This document shows positions 55,573-63,511 of a DNA stretch of 64,000 bases, one piece after another. The translations under genes and the position numbers were made by a program. The notes under the pieces were generated by a model, which worked only from the letters and a program-made list of their open reading frames with translations, had not been told where the DNA came from and did not search any database. The DNA lies in assembly GCF_024391045.1 (NCBI RefSeq), contig NZ_JANFCZ010000003.1:124001-188000 (forward strand), in the 5' to 3' direction. The stretch comes from Pseudarthrobacter sulfonivorans. GTDB taxonomy: Bacteria; Actinomycetota; Actinomycetes; Actinomycetales; Micrococcaceae. Each line of letters starts with the position of its first letter. The first letter of the stretch is position 1.

Positions 55573-56334
55573 ATGGACAGCGACCCTCAGGCACCCGCTG
55601 CAGATCCACCCACCACCACCCGCCCGTCGGGGCCGGATCCGAAAACTCCGCGGCGGATTTTCCATGCCCGGAGCATTCTGTTCATAGTCCTTTGCGGGCT
55701 CGTTGCATTTCTCGCGGTCTCATTCCTTCCCCAGATAACGGGACCGGCGACGTCGCCGCAAACGCATATTGTCCAGCCACTTCCCACGGCCCTGTCCGTG
55801 CCGACACCAACGCCTACCCCCACACCTGCCCCAACGGCCGCGCCGTCCCCGCCGGCGGCTCCCGTCCCGGCCGGTCCGGCCGCCGCCGCGCCCCAGCGGC
55901 TGATCTACCCTGCGGCGGACATGGACGTGCCGATCCACCCTCTGGAGCCGAGCGCTGCGGACCAGGCAAGCCAGTCCATCGTCCCGCCAGACACCATGGA
56001 CGGCTACTGGCTCACCCCCTACGGAGTACCCGGCGCCGGCTCCGCCAACACCACCTATGTGGCCGGCCATGACTGGGTGGACCGTGATGCCCCCTTCAAC
56101 CGGCTGAGCACGAGGGCTGCCGCGGGTGACAAACTGACCGTGGTGACAGCTACGGGGGAACTGTCCTACCGGGTGGATACTGTTGCCACGTATGACAAGG
56201 CAGGGCTGAAGGACAGTCCCATCTGGCAGGTGGTCCCCAACCGGCTGGTCCTGATTTCCTGTTATACGGATGATCCCTGGGGCAAGAACGTAGTGGTGGT
56301 TGCATCGCCCGATCCGCAAGCCCCCGTTCACTGA
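55573..56334 (+). CDS. sortase, class E/F-like
   Basis: 253 residues; GAGGG ribosome-binding site. Polar N-terminus, one membrane helix (34-54), a Pro/Thr/Ala linker (60-108) and a sortase domain: catalytic H166 in TYVAGHDW and C230 in LVLISCYTDD. In sortases an Arg after the Cys completes the active site; here no Arg occurs from C230 to the C-terminus, and the nearest basic residue is K238 in DPWGKNVVVV, so the site is atypical. Attached to the outer face of the membrane; the surface protein upstream is the obvious candidate substrate. Confidence 0.85.
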   Translation: MDSDPQAPAADPPTTTRPSGPDPKTPRRIFHARSILFIVLCGLVAFLAVSFLPQITGPATSPQTHIVQPLPTALSVPTPTPTPTPAPTAAPSPPAAPVPAGPAAAAPQRLIYPAADMDVPIHPLEPSAADQASQSIVPPDTMDGYWLTPYGVPGAGSANTTYVAGHDWVDRDAPFNRLSTRAAAGDKLTVVTATGELSYRVDTVATYDKAGLKDSPIWQVVPNRLVLISCYTDDPWGKNVVVVASPDPQAPVH

Positions 56335-56355
56335 TGCGGCCTGACTCCGGGCATC

Positions 56356-56403
56356 GTCTCACTGATTGAGACTGATTGTCCGGCATGCGGATTACCTTAA
56401 TAT
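56356..56403 (+). promoter_or_regulatory. leuB promoter with inverted repeat
   Basis: -35 TTGTCC (56376-56381), 16-bp spacer, -10 TAATAT (56398-56403). The ATG at 56413 lies 9 bases behind the -10 box and has no real ribosome-binding site, so the mRNA is leaderless or nearly so. Directly upstream is a perfect inverted repeat GTCTCA/TGAGAC (56356-56361, 56367-56372) and a direct repeat ACTGATTG (56361-56368, 56371-56378) running into the -35 box: a likely regulator site. Confidence 0.6.
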
Positions 56404-56412
56404 TCTTGAAGC

Positions 56413-57462
56413 ATGAGCGCATCCATCAATCTCGCAGTCATTCCCGGTGACGGCATCGGCCCCGAGGTCATCGCCGAGGCACTGAAGGTCCTCGAAAAGG
56501 CAGTCGCAGCCGAAGGCGTAACCCTCGAGCAGACCCACTACAAGCTTGGTGCCGAGCACTGGCTGGCGACAGGGGAGACCCTGCCGGATGAGGTCCTGGC
56601 AGACCTGCGCACGCGGGACGCGATCCTCTTCGGGGCCGTGGGCGCTGCCCCCGGGGATACCCGCATTCCGTCCGGGATCATCGAGCGTGAAATGCTCCTT
56701 AAACTACGTTTCAGCCTGGACCACTACGTCAACCTGCGGCCCTCACGCCTCTATGGAACTGTGGGCAGCCCCCTGGCCAAGCCCGGCGTCATCGATTTCA
56801 TTGTGGTCAGGGAGGGCACCGAAGGCCCGTACGTGGGCAACGGCGGCAGCCTGCGGGCCGGCACTGTGCACGAGGTGGCCACCGAAGTTTCACTGAACAC
56901 GGCACACGGTGTGGAGCGGGTCGTCCGCGATGCCTTCCGCCGCGCCGGCGCACGGGAACGCAAGCATGTGACCTTGGTCCACAAGCACAACGTCCTGGTC
57001 TACGCAGGCCACCTGTGGAAGCGCACCGTCGAAGCTGTGGCGCAGGAATTCCCGGAGGTCACGCATGATTACCTGCATGTTGATGCGGCCACCATCTTTA
57101 TGGTCACGGACCCGTCCCGCTTTGACGTGATCGTCACGGACAACCTCTTCGGCGACATCCTCACCGACCTGGCCGCGGCCATCACGGGCGGCATCGGGCT
57201 GGCCGCTTCCGGCAACATCAACATGGACCGCACCGCACCGTCCATGTTCGAACCGGTCCACGGCTCCGCCCCCGACATTGCGGGCCAGCAGAAGGCCGAT
57301 CCCACTGCGGCGATCCTGTCGGCAGCGCTCCTGCTGGACCACCTCGGCTATGCCGGTGCGGCACGGAAGATCGAGGCGGCAGTGATCGCCGACGTCGAAA
57401 ACCGCGACGGCGTCTCCCGGAGCACCAGCGTCGTCGGAGACGCCATCGCCGCAGCACTGTAG
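56413..57462 (+). CDS. leuB: 3-isopropylmalate dehydrogenase
   Basis: 349 residues. IPMDH block: [30 protein letters not shown] (the Arg residues bind substrate carboxyl and the Leu is typical of LeuB over isocitrate dehydrogenase), [13 protein letters not shown], catalytic Lys/Tyr region [11 protein letters not shown], and [28 protein letters not shown] binding Mg and NAD, then [20 protein letters not shown]. Leucine synthesis, oxidative decarboxylation of 3-isopropylmalate. Confidence 0.96.
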   Translation: MSASINLAVIPGDGIGPEVIAEALKVLEKAVAAEGVTLEQTHYKLGAEHWLATGETLPDEVLADLRTRDAILFGAVGAAPGDTRIPSGIIEREMLLKLRFSLDHYVNLRPSRLYGTVGSPLAKPGVIDFIVVREGTEGPYVGNGGSLRAGTVHEVATEVSLNTAHGVERVVRDAFRRAGARERKHVTLVHKHNVLVYAGHLWKRTVEAVAQEFPEVTHDYLHVDAATIFMVTDPSRFDVIVTDNLFGDILTDLAAAITGGIGLAASGNINMDRTAPSMFEPVHGSAPDIAGQQKADPTAAILSAALLLDHLGYAGAARKIEAAVIADVENRDGVSRSTSVVGDAIAAAL

Positions 57463-57493
57463 GCACGCTCCGGGGGTGCTGCCGACGGGACCC

Positions 57494-57559
57494 CTTACGC
57501 GGGCGTAAGCTTGTTTCGAATCACCAAATGCTGCCCCCGCGGTTCAGTGCTGAACCGCG
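57494..57559 (+). promoter_or_regulatory. two perfect inverted repeats upstream of ilvE
   Basis: CTTACGC (57494-57500) with GCGTAAG (57503-57509), and CGCGGTTCAG (57538-57547) with CTGAACCGCG (57550-57559), both with a 2-base centre. The second lies 28 bases before the ilvE ATG. Such short-spaced palindromes suit dimeric regulators better than RNA hairpins. Confidence 0.5.
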
Positions 57560-57587
57560 TTCACGGGCGGCCGATCGTGGAGGAACC

Positions 57588-58700
57588 ATGACCCAGACTG
57601 CCCATGGCGTCGAATTCAACCAGCAGCTCTCGGCAACCCCGAAGTCAGCTGAAGAGCGTGCAGCCATCCTGGCGAACCCGGGATTTGGCAACTACTTCAC
57701 CGACCACACCGCCGTGGTGGATTACTCGGTCGATGAACAGGGCTCCGGCGGCTGGCACAACCCCAGGATCGAGGCTTACGGGCCCATCTCCCTGGACCCG
57801 TCCGCCGCGGTGCTCCACTACGGCCAGGAGATCTTCGAGGGACTCAAGGCTTACCGCCACGCCGACGGTTCCGTTTGGACGTTCCGGCCGGAGGCGAACG
57901 CGGCACGCCTGAACAAGTCGGCACGCCGGCTCGCGTTGCCTGAGCTGCCCGTCGAGTACTTCCTGGGCGCCATCCGGGAGCTCGTGACTGTTGACAAGGA
58001 GTGGGTGCCTGCCGGTGACGGTGAGGCGCTGTACCTGCGGCCGTTCATGATCGCCACCGAGGCGTTCCTGGGTGTCCGGGCCGCCCGTGAAGTCTCCTTC
58101 CGTGTGATCGCCTCGCCGGCAGGGAACTACTTCGGCGGCGAGCTGAAGCCGGTGTCCATCTGGATTTCCCGCGAATACGCCCGCGCCGGCCGCGGCGGTA
58201 CCGGGGCCGCCAAGTGCGGCGGCAACTACGCCGCATCCCTGATCGCCCAGCAGGAAGCAGAAGCCAACGGCTGCAAGCAGGTGCTGTTCCTGGACCACTT
58301 CAACGACGACGCCGTGGAAGAACTCGGCGGCATGAATGTGTTCTTCGTCCTGAAGGACGGCTCCCTGGCGACGCCGGCGCTGACCGGCACCATCTTGGAA
58401 GGCGTCACCCGCTCTTCGGTGATGCAGGTGGCCAAGGACATGGGCCGTGAGGTCGCCGAGCGCAAGATCACCCTTGCCGAATGGCGTGACGGCGTGGCCT
58501 CCGGCGAGATCACCGAGGTCTTTGCGTGCGGTACCGCCGCCGTGATCACCCCGATCGGCGTCCTGAAGGACAACACGGAATTCATCGGCTCGGAGGACGC
58601 CAAAGCGGGGGAGACCACCATGGCCATCCGTGAGCAGCTCCTCGGCATCCAGACCGGAACCGTGCCGGACCGTCACGGTTGGCTGACGCGCCTGGCCTGA
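57588..58700 (+). CDS. ilvE: branched-chain amino acid aminotransferase
   Basis: 370 residues from the ATG at 57588 with GGAGGAA upstream; the frame is open 60 bases earlier but without conserved sequence. PLP fold type IV: VLHYGQEIFEGLKAYRHADGSVWTFRPEANAARLNKSARRLALPELP, YLRPFMIATEAFLGVRAA, the PLP lysine in GTGAAKCGGNYAASL, and ELGGMNVFFV / EVFACGTAAVITPIG. Last step of Val, Leu and Ile synthesis and first of their breakdown. Type II BCAT length. Confidence 0.96.
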   Translation: MTQTAHGVEFNQQLSATPKSAEERAAILANPGFGNYFTDHTAVVDYSVDEQGSGGWHNPRIEAYGPISLDPSAAVLHYGQEIFEGLKAYRHADGSVWTFRPEANAARLNKSARRLALPELPVEYFLGAIRELVTVDKEWVPAGDGEALYLRPFMIATEAFLGVRAAREVSFRVIASPAGNYFGGELKPVSIWISREYARAGRGGTGAAKCGGNYAASLIAQQEAEANGCKQVLFLDHFNDDAVEELGGMNVFFVLKDGSLATPALTGTILEGVTRSSVMQVAKDMGREVAERKITLAEWRDGVASGEITEVFACGTAAVITPIGVLKDNTEFIGSEDAKAGETTMAIREQLLGIQTGTVPDRHGWLTRLA

Positions 58701-58727
58701 GCGCCGCATCAATCGCCCTCACCACCA

Positions 58728-58790
58728 CAAGGCGGGGTCACCTAACGCCCGAAACTCCCTTCGGGACGGGCGTTAAGTGACCCCGCCTTG
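58728..58790. repeat. large intergenic hairpin, member 2 of a putative repeat family
   Basis: Arms 58728-58751 and 58767-58790 pair at 23 of 24 positions; 15-base loop with TCCC/GGGA inside. Core TAACGCCCGAAA ... CCC ... GGG ... GGGCGTTAAGTG matches the tip of the hairpin at 43393-43464, while the outer arms differ. It sits between the convergent ilvE and hypothetical genes and can act as a two-way terminator. Confidence 0.75.
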
Positions 58791-58803
58791 CTGTTTCCCG
58801 GCG

Positions 58804-59403
58804 TTAGCGGCGGGCGGCCTTCCGGGCAGCGTTCTTGAGTGCCTTGCGGGAGACGGGCTTCAGGGCCTTGCGTGCGGCTTCGTCGGCCAGGGCCTGGTTG
58901 CGGCGGGCATCGATGATGTCGTTCCACAGCGTGGTGGCAAAAACGCCGCCGTCCTGGGCGTAGACGTCGTAGGGGTAGCCGGCAAAGATGGCCGCCGTGG
59001 TGCTGCCGGTGGGCAGGTCCTTCCCGGTTTCCTTCGCGACGGCGTCGCCCACGGCCCACGTACGGGTCAGGTGGTGCGTGAGGTTCTCCTGGACGAAAGT
59101 GTTGGCGTCGCCGGCGGCAGCAGCACGCTTCAGGAGTTCCGCGAGGTCATCCGCCAGGAATTTGGCGGCCCATTCTTCGACGGGAGCGGTACCTGACCTG
59201 AAGTCCTCCGCGACACCCTCGACAGCATCGTTCCAGTCGGTGGTTTCGCGGAACTTCTTCCACGTTGGGAACCACACGATGCTGCCCGTCGCATGGTTGT
59301 GGATGTGCTGCAGGCCCTTGTTTTTCTCGGTAGCCGCGTGGTCATGCCCGGCAGAGTCTGCCTCGGCCAGGAGGTCTGCAAGGGAGGTGGGTGTGGCGCT
59401 CAT
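58804..59403 (-). CDS. hypothetical protein
   Basis: 199 residues from the ATG at 59403; in-frame codons upstream show no conserved sequence. No signal peptide or membrane helix. N-terminal LADLLAEADSAGHDH, a HIHNHATGSIVWFPTWKKFRETTDW block and a very basic C-terminus (VSRKALKNAARKAARR) that could touch nucleic acid. I do not recognise the family; it looks like an actinobacterial conserved cytoplasmic protein. Convergent with ilvE. Confidence 0.65.
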   Translation of the reverse strand: MSATPTSLADLLAEADSAGHDHAATEKNKGLQHIHNHATGSIVWFPTWKKFRETTDWNDAVEGVAEDFRSGTAPVEEWAAKFLADDLAELLKRAAAAGDANTFVQENLTHHLTRTWAVGDAVAKETGKDLPTGSTTAAIFAGYPYDVYAQDGGVFATTLWNDIIDARRNQALADEAARKALKPVSRKALKNAARKAARR

Positions 59404-59468
59404 AGTGTTTGGTGTCGGCTTCCTGCTGGAGATCGTGTGGTCTTCACCCGTGGACAACCCCGGCTGGG

Positions 59469-59513
59469 CGCTGTTCTATTCCGCGGTGTTCTTTTCCGCG
59501 CTGTTCTATTCCG
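59469..59513. repeat. three tandem 15-bp repeats
   Basis: CGCTGTTCTATTCCG, CGGTGTTCTTTTCCG and CGCTGTTCTATTCCG follow one another without spacer between the divergent hypothetical and MBL genes. The first and third copies are identical, the middle differs at two bases. Confidence 0.7.
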
Positions 59514-59575
59514 CTCCTTCCTCATCCCGCAGCCGTGCCGCCCGTGCCCAGGCAGGGAGTCGGTGCAAAGATGGA

Positions 59576-60373
59576 ATGGTGACTTCAGCCACCAGCCCCG
59601 TCCTGCAGCGCAGCTCAGCCCTGACCCGGTTCATCCTGGCGCCCAACCCCGGGCCGATGAGCCTCGACGGCACCAACTCCTACGTCATCTCGGCCAAGGA
59701 CGCCGAGGCTTCGGTGGTTGTGGACCCGGGCCCCGCGGACGAGGGACACCTCCGCCGGCTGGCCGGCACCGGCCGTGTGGAGCTGATCCTGGTGACGCAC
59801 CGCCACGCAGACCACACAGCGGGCTCGGTGCGGCTGCAGGAACTTACCGGCGCCCCGGTGCGGGCAGCGGATCCCCGGCACTGCCATGGCGCCGATCCGC
59901 TGCGGCACGGTGAAACCATCCGGGCGGCAGGGGTGTCCATCCAAGTCGTGGCCACGCCGGGGCACACCTCGGATTCGGTGTGCTTCCACCTTCCCGACGA
60001 CGGCGCGCTCGGCTCGGTGCTGACCGGCGACACCATCCTGGGCCGGGGGACCACCATGCTGGACTACCCGGATGGCGCACTGGGCGATTATCTCGAATCC
60101 CTGGACCGGCTTGAAGCCTTTGGCGGAGCCGGTGTCCTGCCGGCCCACGGGCCCGTGCTTCCTTCCCTTGAAGCCGTGACCCGCGCCTACCGCGGGCATC
60201 GCCTCGAACGGCTGGCACAGATCCGCGAAGCGCTGGAAGGGCTGGGCCGGGACGCCACCGCGGCGGCCGTGACGGACGTGGTTTACGCGGATGTCGACGC
60301 TTCCGTCCGGCGGGCCGCCGAGATGTCGGTGGCGGCCCAGCTTGATTACCTCCGGGGACGATCCGAGGGCTGA
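59576..60373 (+). CDS. MBL-fold metallo-hydrolase (LACTB2/RNase Z-like)
   Basis: 265 residues from the ATG at 59576 (a GTG follows directly and could be the start). Metallo-beta-lactamase motif H75-R-H77-A-D79-H80, then LTGDTI, GHTSDS (third metal ligand His) and LPAHGPVL (last His). NPGPMSLDGTNSYV at the N-terminus and the C-terminal helix block (HRLERLAQIREALEG, then DYL) resemble LACTB2-like hydrolases, which in eukaryotes cut single-stranded RNA. Substrate here unknown. Cytoplasmic. Confidence 0.87.
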   Translation: MVTSATSPVLQRSSALTRFILAPNPGPMSLDGTNSYVISAKDAEASVVVDPGPADEGHLRRLAGTGRVELILVTHRHADHTAGSVRLQELTGAPVRAADPRHCHGADPLRHGETIRAAGVSIQVVATPGHTSDSVCFHLPDDGALGSVLTGDTILGRGTTMLDYPDGALGDYLESLDRLEAFGGAGVLPAHGPVLPSLEAVTRAYRGHRLERLAQIREALEGLGRDATAAAVTDVVYADVDASVRRAAEMSVAAQLDYLRGRSEG

Positions 60374-60422
60374 CCGGAATACCGGAACAAGTGGCGCCGG
60401 TCAGGACTGTAGGCTATTCACC

Positions 60423-61199
60423 ATGCGTATTGCCCGGTTTGTAGTCGATTCTGATCCCCTCTACGGCGTCGTTGACGGCGAGTCCGGCAGTGAAGAGATC
60501 ACTGTCATTAATGGCGACCCGTTCTTCAACGGTGTGGAACGGACCCACGTCAAGCACAAGCTCGAGGATGTCCGGCTCCTGGCCCCCATCATTCCGCGCA
60601 GCAAGGTCATCGGCGTCGGCCGGAACTTCGTGGAGCATGCCGCCGAGCTGGGCAACGAAGTCCCCGCCCAGCCCTTGCTGTTCCTGAAGCCCAACACCGC
60701 CGTCGTGGGACCCAACGATCCCATCGTGCTGCCGGACTTCTCCGAGGAAGTCTCCTTCGAAGCGGAGCTCTGCGTCGTGATCGGACGGATCTGCAAGGAC
60801 GTCCCGGAGGAACGCGTCGACGACGTGATCTTCGGCTACACCTGCGGCAATGACCTCACGGCACGCGACGTCCAGAAGACCGATCTCCAGTGGGCCCGCG
60901 CCAAGGGCTTCGATACCTCGGCGCCGCTGGGCCCGTGGATCGAGACCGAACTGGACACCGAAGACCTGCACATCCAGGGCCGGCTCAACGGTGAACTGCG
61001 CCAGGACGGAAGCACCAGCCAGATGATCCGCGGCGTCCGCGAACTGGTCTCCATCGTCTCACGGGCCTTCACGCTGCTGCCCGGCGACGTCATCATGACC
61101 GGCACCCCCGCGGGTGTGGGGCTGGTGCAGGCCGGAGACCGCTACGAGGTGGAGATCGAAGGCATCGGTCGCCTCTCCAACCCTGTGGTCCGCCGCTGA
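60423..61199 (+). CDS. fumarylacetoacetate hydrolase family protein
   Basis: 258 residues from the ATG at 60423. A TAGGCT about 8 bases upstream may be the -10 box, giving a leaderless start. Complete FAH domain: VIGVGRNFVEHAAELG, PLLFLKPNTAVVGPNDPIVLP, EVSFEAELCVVIGR (metal E..E), FGYTCGNDLTARDVQKTD, KGFDTSAPLGPWIETELD, DVIMTGTPAGVGLVQAGD. Matches the 2-hydroxyhepta-2,4-diene-1,7-dioate isomerase / oxaloacetate decarboxylase / acylpyruvase (FAHD1) group often found just upstream of gltX in actinobacteria. Oxaloacetate decarboxylase or acylpyruvase is the likely activity. Confidence 0.9.
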   Translation: MRIARFVVDSDPLYGVVDGESGSEEITVINGDPFFNGVERTHVKHKLEDVRLLAPIIPRSKVIGVGRNFVEHAAELGNEVPAQPLLFLKPNTAVVGPNDPIVLPDFSEEVSFEAELCVVIGRICKDVPEERVDDVIFGYTCGNDLTARDVQKTDLQWARAKGFDTSAPLGPWIETELDTEDLHIQGRLNGELRQDGSTSQMIRGVRELVSIVSRAFTLLPGDVIMTGTPAGVGLVQAGDRYEVEIEGIGRLSNPVVRR

Positions 61200-61259
61200 C
61201 CAACGCCGCGGTCCGCCGGACGGGACAACGCTGCGGCAGGCGGTAAAGTTGGAGCCACT

Positions 61260-62774
61260 ATGACTACTGCTTCTGCGTCCAATGCTGCCTCCGTCCCGAC
61301 CGTCACTGCCGATACCCCGGTGCGCGTCCGGTTCTGCCCTTCGCCTACCGGAACACCGCACGTCGGGCTGATCCGGACGGCTCTGTTCAATTGGGCCCAC
61401 GCCAAGCACACCAAGGGCACCTTTGTGTTCCGGATTGAGGACACGGACGCAGCCCGTGACTCGGAAGAGAGCTACCAGCAGTTGCTGGAGGCCCTGAAGT
61501 GGCTGGGCATTACGTGGGAAGAGGGCGTGGAGGTCGGCGGTCCGCATGAGCCGTACCGGCAGTCGCAGCGGCTGGACCTGTACAAGGACGTCGTCGCAAA
61601 ACTCCTCGAGGCCGGTTACGCCTATGAATGCTATTCCTCGCCCGAGGAGGTGGAGGCGCGCCACCGTGCCGCCGGCCGCGATCCCAAGCTCGGCTACGAC
61701 AACTTCGACCGCGAACTCACCGACGAGCAGCTGGCAGCCTTCAAGGCCGAGGGCCGCCAGCCCGTCCTGCGGGTCCGGATGCCTGACGAGGACGTGGTCT
61801 TCACCGATCTGGTCCGCGGCGACATCACCTTCAAAGCCGGCAGCATCCCGGACTACGTCATTGTCCGGGCCGACGGCTCGCCGCTGTACACACTGGTTAA
61901 CCCCGTTGATGATGCGCTCATGGGCATCACCCACGTCCTGCGCGGTGAGGACCTGCTTTCCTCCACCCCCCGCCAGGTGGTGCTGATCCGCTACCTCATC
62001 GAAATCGGCGTCGCCAGCTACCTGCCGCTCTTCGGCCACCTCCCGTACGTCATGGGGGAGGGCAACAAGAAGCTCTCCAAGCGGGACCCGCAGTCCAACC
62101 TCTTCCTGCTGCGCGACCGCGGGTTCATCCCGGAGGGCCTGCTGAACTACCTTTCGCTGCTCGGCTGGAGCCTCTCGGCCGATGAGGACATCTTCACGGT
62201 GGACCAGCTGATCGAAAACTTCGATGTCCAGGACGTGCTCGCCAACCCGGCACGCTTCGACATCAAGAAGGCGGAGGCCATCAACGGCACCCACATCCGC
62301 ATGCTCAACCCCGAAGACTTCCGTGGCCGGCTTGTCCCGTACCTGCGGACCGCCGGATTCGTGGGGGACGAGCTCACGGCGCGCCAGGCGGAGATCCTCA
62401 CCGAAGCCGCACCGCTGATCCAGGAACGTGTCACCCTGCTGGGCGAGGCGCCGGAGATGCTCGGGTTCCTGTTCAAGGCTGACGACGCAATCGACATCGC
62501 CGATGATGCCCGCAAGGGCCTGCCCGCAAACCTGGCCGAAGTCCTTGACGCCGCGTTGGCGGCCCTTGAGCCCGTCCAGCAGTGGACCCCGGAGAACATC
62601 CAGGCGGCGCTGAAGCAGGCGCTCGTCGAGGACCTCGGCATCAAACCCCGGCTGGCCTTTGGCCCGGTGCGCACTGCCATCTCCGGGCGCCGCATTTCCC
62701 CGCCCCTCTTTGAATCCATGGTGATCCTGGGCAAGGACTCGTCCCTGAGCCGGCTCCGGACCTTCCGCGGCTGA
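61260..62774 (+). CDS. gltX: glutamate--tRNA ligase
   Basis: 504 residues. Class I: HIGH motif as [27 protein letters not shown] as [47 protein letters not shown]-type [11 protein letters not shown] and [24 protein letters not shown]. Actinobacterial GltX is usually non-discriminating and also feeds Gln-tRNA through GatCAB. TAAAGT (61244-61249) is a possible -10; TGGAG lies six bases from the ATG. Its TGA overlaps the ATG of the HAD gene. Confidence 0.96.
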   Translation: MTTASASNAASVPTVTADTPVRVRFCPSPTGTPHVGLIRTALFNWAHAKHTKGTFVFRIEDTDAARDSEESYQQLLEALKWLGITWEEGVEVGGPHEPYRQSQRLDLYKDVVAKLLEAGYAYECYSSPEEVEARHRAAGRDPKLGYDNFDRELTDEQLAAFKAEGRQPVLRVRMPDEDVVFTDLVRGDITFKAGSIPDYVIVRADGSPLYTLVNPVDDALMGITHVLRGEDLLSSTPRQVVLIRYLIEIGVASYLPLFGHLPYVMGEGNKKLSKRDPQSNLFLLRDRGFIPEGLLNYLSLLGWSLSADEDIFTVDQLIENFDVQDVLANPARFDIKKAEAINGTHIRMLNPEDFRGRLVPYLRTAGFVGDELTARQAEILTEAAPLIQERVTLLGEAPEMLGFLFKADDAIDIADDARKGLPANLAEVLDAALAALEPVQQWTPENIQAALKQALVEDLGIKPRLAFGPVRTAISGRRISPPLFESMVILGKDSSLSRLRTFRG

Positions 62775-63511
62775 TGACTATTACGGGCATGGAGGCCGGG
62801 GGAGTCCTGAAGACACCGTTCGGGACCGTTCGGGGCGTCCTGTTTGACATCGATGACACCCTGGTGGACCTCGAATACGCGATGACCACGGCCTTGCGCG
62901 AAGTCAGTGAACACCTCCTGCCCGGCCTGGACCAGACCGGATGGGAGCGTTTCGGCCGGATCTTCACCCACGAAACAACGCACTACTACGACCGGTACCT
63001 GGCAGGGGAGCTGACGTTTAACGACCAGCGCCTCCTGCGGGGCAGGGCCGCCTTGGGCCACTTCGGGGTGGAACTTGCGGACGGCGAAGAGTCGCACCGT
63101 TGGCTGACTGCCTACAGCCGACTCCAGCCCTCCTATGTCCGGGCCTTCGACGACGTGCTGCCCCTCCTTGACTTGTTGGACAACGCAGGGATCCCCTATG
63201 GCGCCGTGAGCAACAACGTGCACGACTACCAGCGCGCCAAGCTCGACGGCGCGGGGTTGGCGCGGGTGAACCGCCTGGTTGGCACGGACACCGTGGGGGT
63301 GGCCAAGCCCGAGCCCGCAATTTATCTTGAAGGCGTCCGTCTCCTGGGCACCGTTGCGGCGGAAACCCTCTACGTGGGCGACAACAGGATGCTGGACGCT
63401 GAAGGTTCGACGGCGGCGGGACTCGTGGGCGTCTGGCTCAACAGGGCAGGGGAGACTGCGGCCGGGTTCGAGGGCCACGAGGTCACCTCGCTGTCTCAGC
63501 TGCTGGCCTGA
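62774..63511 (+). CDS. HAD family hydrolase
   Basis: 245 residues, ATG overlapping the gltX stop (TGATG). HAD motif I D25-I-D27-D-T in VLFDIDDTLVD, motif II in GAVSNNVHD, motif III Lys in VGVAKPEPAIYLEGV and motif IV in LYVGDNRMLDAEGSTAAGLVGVWLNR. Helical cap between I and II. Phosphatase of the YjjG/dehalogenase-like group; substrate unknown. Convergent with, and overlapping by 16 bp, the following gene. Confidence 0.9.
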   Translation: MTITGMEAGGVLKTPFGTVRGVLFDIDDTLVDLEYAMTTALREVSEHLLPGLDQTGWERFGRIFTHETTHYYDRYLAGELTFNDQRLLRGRAALGHFGVELADGEESHRWLTAYSRLQPSYVRAFDDVLPLLDLLDNAGIPYGAVSNNVHDYQRAKLDGAGLARVNRLVGTDTVGVAKPEPAIYLEGVRLLGTVAAETLYVGDNRMLDAEGSTAAGLVGVWLNRAGETAAGFEGHEVTSLSQLLA

